This document shows, piece by piece, positions 19,571 through 28,671 of a stretch of DNA of 31,203 nt (within the stretch, counting starts at the first letter, position 1; each line of letters opens with the position of its first letter). Below the pieces are notes generated by a model. The model saw only the letters and a list, made by a program, of their open reading frames with translations. It did no database searches and was not told where the DNA came from. Source of the stretch: Haplomitrium mnioides. Its lineage: Eukaryota > Marchantiophyta > Haplomitriopsida > Calobryales. Position numbers and translations under genes: made by a program. Location: assembly GCA_049999725.1 (NCBI GenBank), contig JBNGIS010017540.1, forward strand, positions 1-31,203, read 5' to 3'.

Positions 19571-20473
19571 GAGAAGGAAGGGGAGGAGAACCCCTGGTAT
19601 AAAGAAATTTGGATATATTTAGAAAGTTCTATTTTACCTTCTGGTTTGAATAAGGAAGAAGAGGTAGTATTTTTCCAGAAGGTGGCGCCGTATACAATTT
19701 ATAGAGAAGTGCTGTACAAGAAAGGACCTGATGAGATTCTGAGATGTTGTTTAGGTCCTGATGAAGTTAAAAAGGTGATTGTTGCGTTGCACAATGATGA
19801 AGTAGGAGGACATTATGCCATGCAGAACACGGTGGAAAAGATTCATGAGGCAGGATATTGGTGGCCTACGATGTATAAGAATGTAAAGAGCTATATTCAG
19901 AGTTAAGACCCATGTTAGAGAGTGGGGAAACCAACAACAAGCAGCCATTGGCCACTTACACCTATCTTACCTTTAGCTCCATTTGAGAAATGGGGTATTG
20001 ATTTTGTAGGACCTATTACACCAGTATTCAGATATTATAGAAATAGATATATATTAGTATGTACAGATTATGCTACCAAATGGGTGGAAGCAAAAGCTAC
20101 ACGTAGAGATGGAGAAGTGGAAGTTGCCAACTTCCTGCTTGAAAACATAATCACAAGGTTTAGATGTCCATTGGAGTTGATTAGTGGCAGAGGAACTCAT
20201 TTTCTGAATGAGGTGATTCAACATCTTTTTGACACCTATATGATTAAACACAGGAAAACAACTCCATATAACCCAAAAGCGAATGGGCATACTGAAAGAG
20301 TTAATGGATTGTTGTGTAAGATATTGACAAAGATTTGTTCAGCATACTTGTCAGATTGGGACAAGAAGCTGTACTCAGCTTTGTGGGCTTACAGAACAGC
20401 GGAGAAAGTTACTACGAAGCAGACTCCGTTCTACCTGGTTTATGTTACTCATTCTTTAGTACCAGTGGAATAG
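19571..20473 (+). pseudogene. Integrase, zinc-binding and catalytic domains (plus-strand element)
   Basis: The H-H half of the HHCC zinc finger is seen (His codons at 19790-19792 and 19811-19813) with GYWWPTMYKNVKSYIQS. The C-C half is broken: TAA 19904-19906 sits where the first Cys is expected, and TAG 19916-19918 follows the second Cys at a conserved Gln. The catalytic core reads GIDFVGPI (Asp 20000-20002), LISGRGTHF (Gly at 20186-20188 where the family has catalytic Asp) and NGHTERVN (Glu 20294-20296). Spacing is D-x61-(D)-x35-E, as in the gypsy family. The missing second Asp alone would abolish integration. It ends at TAG 20471-20473. Confidence 0.92.
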
Positions 20474-20845
20474 GAGGTGCCGTCTATTAGGATTGCTGAA
20501 GAGGAACGGATGCTAGACGAGGAGAGTTTATTGAAGCAGATGATGGACTTAGTCAAGCTGGAGGAAGAAAGAGTTCAGGCTCTGGCCGAAACTGAAAAAG
20601 TCCAAAACAAAAGGAAAGAAGACTATGATTCCAAGCCTAAAAAGGTAAATATTTCTGAAGGGGATCTGGTACTTCTATATGATAATCGATATTTTTGGTT
20701 CTCAAGGAAACTCCATGTAAGGTGGATAGGACCTTATGTAGTTTCAAAAATTTATGAGAATGGATCGTTGGAGTTAAAGACTTTAACAGGGGAAGTGTTA
20801 GAAACAAGAGTTAATGGATCAAGAGTGAAGCGGTATTATTCGTGA
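20474..20845 (+). pseudogene. Integrase C-terminal domain (plus-strand element)
   Basis: 122 open codons in the integrase frame to the natural end, a TGA at 20843-20845. It contains a charged coiled segment (LVKLEEERVQALAETEKVQN), then VNISEGDLVLLYD and HVRWIGPYVVSKIYENGSLE, the GPY/F-type module that ends many Ty3/gypsy integrases, and a last basic stretch VKRYYS. The module helps DNA binding and multimerisation in related proteins. No chromodomain is seen. Confidence 0.85.
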
Positions 20846-20870
20846 ACGCTTGCGAAGATGCTGCGCGATG

Positions 20871-20880
20871 GAGGAGGGGG
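20871..20880 (+). other. Polypurine tract (plus-strand gypsy element)
   Basis: GAGGAGGGGG lies three bases before the 3' LTR start at 20884. This is the standard site for plus-strand DNA priming. Confidence 0.9.
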
Positions 20881-20883
20881 CTA

Positions 20884-23260
20884 TGTGAGAGCATAGTTCC
20901 TGGCATGAGATTAGAAATAGCTTGAAGGACTTCTCTCATGTGCGGTGGAGTGAGAAGGAAATGGTAAAGCTTCAAGTTTTGGACTAATAAATGTAAAATT
21001 GTAAAATGTAAGGATCAGAGGACATTTTGGGATGAAGTAGGCAAAAGGGAGAAGGCTGATCTACAAGAAAGTTGATGTCTTTTTCAATGAAAGAAAAATA
21101 AAATTGTGTTGTAAAACTAATATAATTGTTGAGGGCTAGCCAACCCTTATTCTTGTTATATGTGTTGATGGACAACCTGCCCAAGAGCTAGTGGAATTGT
21201 GTCGAAGGAAGCCGGTGCCCTGAACTAGGTCCGTCCACGGGCAGGAAGAGTTAAGCGGTGGTCTTACACCCCTGTGGGGCTGCCTCTCGAAAGGAAGTTA
21301 GTGTCAAATGGTTATATAGTGCTTCTAGTTTATTGGGGAAGAATTATGGGATAAATGGCGAGTCTCTGCTGCATCCACCCAAGAGGAAGAGGCGATCCGC
21401 GATGAACAATCAATTGTGATGCTAATGAGGAATTTGAGGTGAAGAAAATCTATGTGAAGAATTAATCTATGTGGAGAAATTGAATCGGCTTCGAACTAAT
21501 TATGGGCGAAGAAGGAATCGGTTGTAGTGAAGGATTCCATTGAGTCAAAGCAAATGCATTGGAGATCCTCCGAGATGAAGGCCCTCTTGCGAAGAAGTCC
21601 TGCCCGAGAAGCTCTATGCTAATTAAAGAAAGTGAGCAATCGGCCTAGCGCTGGAGAATTTGAGGAAGCATTATGTTGCGCGGAAGTCTGATGCGGGTGC
21701 CCTGGTCTGAGAAATGCCATGGAATGTAAGGTAGGATTGATCTGTGTTGAAGGCTTCTGAAGGAATTGAATGTTGTAAAATTCAAGGAATAAATCTGCGA
21801 AGCGAATTCTTGAGAAGGAATGTTCAACGAATTGTTTAAGACGAATGGTCCTCTGGCACAGAGTTCTCTGATGATGAACAAAGGTGCTTAGGAAAATTGA
21901 TTTATGGAGAATTGAGGCGATGCTGTGGATGGATCTGCTTGAGTGCCTAGTGCGGAAATGCTCATGCGGAAAGTGATTAGTTGCAAAAAGAGAAATTGGA
22001 TTGCGAAGGAATTGAATTGAAAGTCTGCGACGAGGTGGAGATCAAACGAGTTGTTGCGCAATCAGGGAGGAATTAAAATTCTTAAAAGGAATGAGAATAA
22101 TTTGAAAGCGAGCAGAAAGAGGGTCCAAGAAAAGTCCGTGGTCCGAAGAAGGCATCGGAACCTCGCCTTCCTAAGTGGGGAACCCCGGTTAAGAGGGTTC
22201 TGTTCTGTTTTCCGTGGTAAGACACTCCAGTTAAGGGGGTTCTGTTGAGTGTCCGTGTGGGGATCCGAAGTGGAGTCCCCGGGTAAATTGGTTCCATGTG
22301 GGGCTCCGAAGTGCGGAGCCTTGGTTAGGAAGGCTACGTTTCAAGGCGTTCGACGGGAAGGGTGATTGGCGAAATAGCAATGAAGCGAAACAGTGATAAA
22401 TGAAACGGTGACTTATCAGTGTTTTACGTGATAAGAATTGTTGCAAAAAGGCGAGCAATGAGAGAAGTTTGAATGGCAAGTCGGTGATTTATCATGGTTT
22501 TAGTGTGGAAGTCGAACTAAAAGTTCAAAAGACAAAACGACTACTTGGAGGAATTCAAAAAGTTTGAAATGGAAGGAAGAGGAAACTGAAGAGTTAGTGA
22601 AAGTTCAAAAATTAGCATAAGAATAATTGCTAGTAATTTGTTCTTATGGTGAGCAAAGTTAGTTAAAGTTAGTGAAAGAGAGTTGTTTAGCTTAAGAACA
22701 ACCAGTGAGTTGCTAGTTCTTATTGAAAACTTAGTGTGAAAAAGTTAGCGTGTAGAGAAGTAAGTTAGTTGATTTGGAACTAGGATGACTGCTATTGTTA
22801 GTTGAGTAGGACAAGTGGTACAAGCATGTTGGCAAGTTCTTGTTTTGCTGGTTGTCTCATTGTACATATGCGCTTCAAGTAACAATTATGAGATTTGTGT
22901 TTGTGAGGTCCCCTACTCATGTTGTTGATTGCACATTTATGAGGAGCAGTTTTGATGAAAGAATAAGGATTTGGAGTTTGATTTGGTTAGTGGATGTTTT
23001 GCAGGTTTGCAATTGAAGAAGAAAGTTAGATTGCATTAGAGAAGTGCATGTCAGTGGGTACCTGAGTGTGTTCTGCTGGTGGGTCTCGGTTCTGAATTCC
23101 AGATTGTGATTTGTGGGAGGTTCAGTGGCAAATCAATTCTGCTTAAAGAATCTAAAAAGTTGATAAAAGTGGATTAAGAGCACATATCTACATAGATCTT
23201 GCGTGGTTTGATCTCGAGTTGTTCTTTTCAAGGTTGGAGTGCCACTGCTGTGCTACGACA
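20884..23260 (+). repeat. 3' LTR of the plus-strand gypsy element
   Basis: Starts TGTGAGAGCATAGTTCC and ends TGCTACGACA, matching the 5' LTR ends. At 2377 bp it is about 600 bp shorter than the 5' LTR, mostly from one deletion whose junction lies at about 23141-23145 (GCTTAAAGAATC). It is followed directly by the AACCC target duplication. Confidence 0.95.
22172..22191 (+). promoter_or_regulatory. Palindromic LTR block (3' LTR copy)
   Basis: TAAGTGGGGAACCCCGGTTA has dyad symmetry TAA..GGGG-AA-CCCC..TTA. Counterparts lie at 13206 in the 5' LTR and, inverted, at 9905 and 10290 in the minus-strand element. Function unknown. Confidence 0.5.
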
Positions 23261-23265
23261 AACCC
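23261..23265. other. Target site duplication AACCC, right copy
   Basis: Second copy of the AACCC duplication of the plus-strand gypsy element, directly after its 3' LTR. Confidence 0.95.
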
Positions 23266-26200
23266 ATATATTAACAATTCAGGATTGACTAAAATAGAGG
23301 CAAATCTACACCATCTACTTGTGATTATCAACAATACAACTTCATTTACACCAACATGCAATACATTAACAACTCAAGATTAAGTACAATAGAGACACAT
23401 CTACACCAACTACCTATGATTATCAACAATGCAACTTCATTTATACCAACAACCCATATATTAACAACTCAAGATTGAGTACAATAAAGACACATCTACA
23501 CCAACTACTTGTGATTATCAACAATACAACTTCATCTATACCAACACCCCATATATTAACAACTCAAGATTGAGTACAATAGACAACTTGTGATTATCAA
23601 CATTACAACTTCATTTATACCAACACCTCATATACAAACAACTCAAGATTGAATACAATAGAGATACATCTACACTGACTACTTTTAAATATCATTAATA
23701 CAACTTCATTTATACCAACAACCCATATATAACCAACTCAAGATCGAGTACAATAGAGTTGCATCTACACCAACTACTTGTGAATATCATTAATACAACT
23801 TCATTTATACCACACCCCATATATGAACAACTCAAGATTCAGTACAATAGAGACACATCAATAGAGACACATCTACACCAACTACTTGTGATTATCAACA
23901 ATACAACTTCATTTATACAACACCCTATATATTAATAACTCAAGATTGAGTACAACAGACACAGATCCACACCAACTACTTGTGATTATCATTAATACAT
24001 TTTCATTTGTACCAACAACCCATGTATTAACAACTCAAGATTGAGTGTAATAGAGACACATCTACACCAACTACTTGTGATTATCAACAATACAACTTCA
24101 TCTAAACAAACAACCCATATACTAACAACTCAAAATTGAGTACAATAGAGACACATCTACACACACTACTTGTTATTATTAGAAATACAACTTCATTTAT
24201 AGCAACAACCCATATATTAACAACTAAAGATTGAGTATAATAGAGACACATCTACACCAACTACTTGTGATTATAACCAATAAAAATTCATTTATACCAA
24301 CAACTTGTTTATAAACAACTCAAGATTGACTACAATAGAGTTACATCTACACCAACTACTTGTGATTATTAATAATACAACTTCATTTATACCAAAAACC
24401 CATTAATAAACAACTAAAGGTTGAGTACAATAGAGACACATCTACACCAACTACATGTGATCATCAACAATACAACTTCATTTATACGAACACCCCATAT
24501 ATTAACAACTCAAGATTGAGTACAATAGAGACACATCTACACCAACTACTTGTGATTATCAGCAATCCACCTTTATTTATACCAACAACCAATATATTAA
24601 CAAGTCAAGATTAAGTATGATAGAGACACATCTACATCACATACTTGTGAATATCATTAAACCAACTTCGTTTATACCAACACCCCATATAATAACAACT
24701 CAAGACTGAGTACACCAGAGACACATCTACACCAACAACTTGTGATAATCAACAATGCAACTTCATTTTTACAATCTCTTATATATTAACAGCTCAAGAT
24801 TGAGTTTAATAGAGACACATCTACACCAACCACATGTGATTATCAACAATACAACTTCATTTATACCAACACCCCATATATTAACAACTCAAGATTGAGT
24901 ACAATGGAGACACATCTACACCAACTACTTGTGATTATCAACAATACACCTTTATTTATACCAACAACCCATATATTAACAACCCAAGATTGAGTACAAT
25001 AGAGACACATCTACACCGACTACTTGTGAATATCATTAATACAACCTCATTTATAGGAACACCCCATATATTAACAACTCAAGATTGAGTACAATAGAGA
25101 CACATCTACACCAACTAATTTTCATAATCAACAATACAACTTCACTTATACCAAAACCCTATATATCAACACTTCAAGATTTAATACAATAGAGACACAT
25201 CTTTACCAACTACTTGTGAGTATCAACAATACAACTTCAAGATTTAGTACAATAGAGACATATCTTTACCAACTACTTGTGAGTACCAACAATACAACTT
25301 CATTTCTACAACATCCCATATATTGACAACTCAATATTGATTACAATAGAGACACATCTACACAACCTACTTGTGATTATAACCAATTCAACTTCATTTG
25401 TACCAACAACACACACATTAACAACTCAAGATTGAGTGTAATAGAGACACACCTAAACCAACTACTTCTGATTATCAACAATACAACTTCATTTATACCA
25501 ACAACCCATATAACAAGAACTCAAGATTGAGTACAATAGAGTTGCATCTACACCAACTACTTGTGAATATCATTAATACAACTTTATTTATACCAACACC
25601 CCATACATTGACAACTCAAGATTGAGTACAATAGAGATACATCAACACCAACTACGTGTGATTATCAATAATACAACTTCGCTTGTACCAACACCGTATA
25701 TATTAACAACTCAAGATTGAGTACAATAGACACACACTTACACCAACGACTTGTGATTATCAACAATACAACTTCAATTATACCAACATCCTATTTATTA
25801 ACAAATCAAGATTGAGTACAATAGAGACACATCTACTCCAATTTCTTGTGATCATCAATAATACAACTTCACTTATACCAATACCCTACATATAAACAAC
25901 TCTCAAGATTTAGTACAATAGAGACGTATCTACACCAACTACTTGTGATTGTCAACAACACAACTTCATTTTTACCAACAACCCATATATTAACAACTCA
26001 AGATTGAGTACAATAGAGACACATCTACACAAACTACTTGTGATCATCAACAATACAACTTAATTTATATCAACAACCTATATATTAACAACTCAAGATT
26101 GAGTTTGATAGAGACATATCTACACCAATGACTTGTGATTATCAACAATACAACTTCATATCTACACCAACTACTTGTGATTATCAACAATACAACTTCA

Positions 26201-27630
26201 TCTATACCAACAACGCACATATCAACAGCTCAAGATTGAGTACAATAGATACACATCTACACAAACTACTTGTGATTATCAACAATACAACTTCATTTAT
26301 ACCAACAACTCAAGATTGAGTGCAAAATAGACACATCTACACCAACTACTTGTGATTATCAACAATACAACTTTATTTATACCAACAACCCACATAGCAA
26401 CAACTCAAGATTGAGTACAATAGAGACACATCTACACCGACTACTTTTGAATATCATTAATACAACTTCATTTATACCAACAACCCACATAGCAACAACT
26501 CAAGATTGAGTACGATAGAGACACATCTACACCGACTACTTTTGAATATCATTAATACAACTTCATTTATACCAACACTGCATATAGGAACAACTCAAGA
26601 TTGAGTACAACAGAGACACATCTACACCAACTACTTGTGAATATCATTAATACAAATTCATTTATACAACCAACCCATATAGTAACCACTCAAGATTGAG
26701 TACAATAGAGACACATCTACACCGACTACTTGTGAATATCATTAATGCAACTTCATTTATTCAAAAAACCCATATAGCAACCACTCAAGATTGAGTACAA
26801 TAGAGACACATCTACTACACCAACTACTTGTGATTGTCAACAATACAACTTCATTTATACCAACAACCTATATATTAACAACTCAAGATTGAGAACAATA
26901 TAGACACATCTACACGACCTTCTTGTGATTATCAATAACACAACTTCATTTATACCAACATCCCATATATAAACAACTTAAGATTGAGTACAATATAGAC
27001 ACGCCTACACCCACTACTTGTGATAATCAACAATACAACTTCATTTATATCAACAATCGTTATATTACCAACTTCATTTATATCAACAATCGTTATATTA
27101 CCAACTCAAGATTGAGTACAATAGAGACACATCTACACCAAGTACTTGTAATTGTGAACAATACAATTTCATTTATACAACAGCCCATATAGTAACAACT
27201 CAAGATTGAGTACAATATAGACACATATACACCAACTACTTGTGATTATAAAAAATACAACTTCATTTATACCAACAACCCTTATAATAACCACTCAAGA
27301 TTGAGAACAATAGACACACATCTACACCAAGTACTTGTGATTGTCAACAATACAACTTTATTTATACCAACAACCCATATATAAACAACTCAAGATTGAG
27401 TACAATATAGACACATCTACACTGACTACTTGTGATTATCAACAATACAACTTCATTTCGACCAACAACCCATATATAAACATCTCAAGATTGAGTACAA
27501 TATATACACATCTACATGAGCTTCTAGTGATTATCAACAGTACAACTTCATTTACACCAACAACCCACATAGCAACAACTCAAGATTGAGTACAATAGAG
27601 ACACATCTACAACAACTAGTTTTGTATATC

Positions 27631-27635
27631 ATTAA
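27631..27635. other. Target site duplication ATTAA of the miniature element, left copy
   Basis: ATTAA at 27631-27635 and at 28667-28671 flank the element exactly. Taking the element and one copy out leaves TATCATTAATACAACTTC, a normal satellite phrase, so both ends are precise. Confidence 0.93.
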
Positions 27636-27832
27636 TATTATAACCATTATATTAACTATAGTTAATTAACCTAGTATACTTTAGTTACTTATAGTTATGG
27701 AGGTTTTAGGTAGTTATATAACCTCCTATATACATGTGTGGCTACCTATGATATTACATATGAGTGAAGAAAGAAGCTTTGAGGACCATCGTGTGTGCAC
27801 AATAATCTGAGCTAATGTGTCGTTTTCCAACA
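27636..27832 (+). repeat. 5' LTR of the miniature element
   Basis: Starts TATTATAACC and ends TTTTCCAACA. The first two bases are TA rather than the usual TG, in both LTRs. It holds palindromic AACTATAGTT and TTAATTAA words, a TATA-box candidate TATATAA at 27715-27721, and an inverted repeat GGAGGTT (27699-27705) / AACCTCC (27720-27726). Confidence 0.93.
27715..27721 (+). promoter_or_regulatory. TATA-box candidate in the miniature element LTR
   Basis: TATATAA within the loop and right arm of a 7-bp inverted repeat. The same word is present in the 3' LTR. Assigned by sequence only. Confidence 0.4.
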
Positions 27833-27848
27833 CGTTATCAACACGCTC
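27833..27848 (+). other. Primer-binding-site candidate of the miniature element
   Basis: CGTTATCAACACGCTC follows the 5' LTR end with no gap. Position fits a PBS; I cannot name the tRNA with confidence. Confidence 0.55.
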
Positions 27849-28414
27849 TTGATGCTGAAGGCTTACACAAGGAGCCACACAATGAGCATGAATCGACCAA
27901 GGCCTGCATTTATTATTTCCTTTTCATTTTGATTATGGATCGACTCTGGACAATATATTTGCTCTTATTGAAGCGTTTCTATAGTGATGAAGGGCCTGAA
28001 CTTTCTTTGACCGGAATGTCAATGTTGTTTCAGTTTGTATTTATCTTTCACAATGTTGTTATTACCGATCAGCAGCATCTATATCTGCCAACAGATTATT
28101 GGTTGCATCATTATTTTCCTTGGTTGCCTATTTTGTTTTCTATGCAGGCGTTCAGGACTGCATCAGCGCATTCCTTATCAAATTTATGGATCTATCCAGG
28201 ATTTGCGCTTCTATTTTCAATTGTGTACAGAAACTGATACCACCAAGAGCCTCATTGATATTGTGCTTGTCTACAGAATTGCAGATTTTCATCATGCTTC
28301 ACACTATACTACTATCTGTCTTGTGGTGGTACTCTTTCCCCTCGAAGCAAGCAGGGGGTTTTGATAAGGCCACACATTGCAGCATAGTTTAGATCATTTT
28401 CACTTGCGTTAATG
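27849..28414 (+). other. Internal region of the miniature element, no recognised coding domain
   Basis: About 570 bases without retrotransposon motifs. An open frame that starts inside the LTR (27815-28237, 140 codons) is rich in Leu, Phe, Ile and Tyr and looks partly hydrophobic, but it has no known domain, and two other overlapping frames of similar length exist. Composition is less AT-rich and less repetitive than the flanking satellite. It could be a remnant of a larger element's interior or captured host sequence; the sequence alone does not decide. Confidence 0.5.
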
Positions 28415-28447
28415 TTGGCTGTTCTAAACTTCTTTTTGAACAGCCAA
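28415..28447 (+). other. Perfect 10-bp hairpin next to the polypurine tract
   Basis: TTGGCTGTTC (28415-28424) and GAACAGCCAA (28438-28447) are perfect reverse complements with a 13-base loop. The right arm overlaps the first bases of the polypurine tract. Confidence 0.8.
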
Positions 28448-28455
28448 AGGGGGAG
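28446..28455 (+). other. Polypurine tract of the miniature element
   Basis: AAAGGGGGAG sits immediately before the 3' LTR at 28456, the standard plus-strand priming position. Confidence 0.85.
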
Positions 28456-28666
28456 TATTATAACCATTATATTAACTATAGTTAATTAACCTAGTATAAT
28501 TTAGTTACTTATAGTTATGGAGGTTTTAGGTAGTTATATAACCTCCTATATACATGTGTGGCTACGTATGATATTACATATGAGTGAAGAAAGAAGAGTG
28601 AAGAAAGAAGCTTTGAGTACCATCGTGTGTGCACAATAATCTGAGCTAATGTGTCGTTTTCCAACA
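28456..28666 (+). repeat. 3' LTR of the miniature element
   Basis: Matches the 5' LTR except for three substitutions and a 14-base tandem duplication of an AGTGAAGAAAGAAG unit near 28583-28610. Ends TTTTCCAACA, followed by ATTAA. Confidence 0.93.
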
Positions 28667-28671
28667 ATTAA
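28667..28671. other. Target site duplication ATTAA, right copy
   Basis: Second copy of the ATTAA duplication, directly after the 3' LTR of the miniature element. Confidence 0.93.

Larger units (their letters stand above)
11903..23260 (+). mobile_element. Full-length Ty3/gypsy LTR retrotransposon (Athila/Tat-like)
   Basis: Structure in order: 5' LTR 11903-14880, PBS 14891-14908, gag, protease, RT, RNase H and integrase between about 15077 and 20845, polypurine tract 20871-20880, 3' LTR 20884-23260, and a perfect 5-bp duplication AACCC. The order PR-RT-RH-INT defines Ty3/gypsy. A tRNA-Asp PBS and an F-x-D-D RT active site point to the Athila/Tat side of plant gypsy elements; the exact lineage is not certain. 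The LTRs differ by 6 substitutions over 142 bases at 12219-12360. The 3' LTR has lost about 570 bases. The coding part has 16 stops in the two pol frames plus more in gag, and at least three frame changes, so it is not autonomous. Confidence 0.95.
23261..27635. repeat. Satellite array, 95-bp monomer family (segment 3)
   Basis: About 46 monomers. Most keep ACTCAAGATTGAGTACAATA. A variant with TTGTGAATATCATTAATACA replaces the usual TGATTATCAACAATACA in many monomers. Local duplications are visible at 25150-25310, 26380-26570 and 27045-27105. It starts with the right copy of the gypsy target duplication and ends with ATTAA, the left duplication of the miniature element. No gene is seen. Confidence 0.95.
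27636..28666 (+). mobile_element. Miniature LTR retrotransposon (TRIM-like), non-autonomous
   Basis: It is 1031 bp in total: a 197-bp 5' LTR, a 623-bp internal region, a 211-bp 3' LTR and a 5-bp target duplication ATTAA. A PBS-like CGTTATCAACACGCTC follows the 5' LTR directly, and AAAGGGGGAG precedes the 3' LTR; the latter resembles the 3' end of plant copia elements. There is no gag, protease, RT or integrase, so it must rely on enzymes made elsewhere. The LTRs differ by three substitutions and one 14-base tandem duplication, so this is a rather recent insertion compared with the satellite around it. The internal region resembles no protein family I recognise. Confidence 0.92.

Noticed and set aside
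27815-28237. 140-codon frame in the miniature element as a gene
   Set aside because: It begins inside the LTR, has no recognised domain, and competes with two overlapping frames. Not called as a gene.
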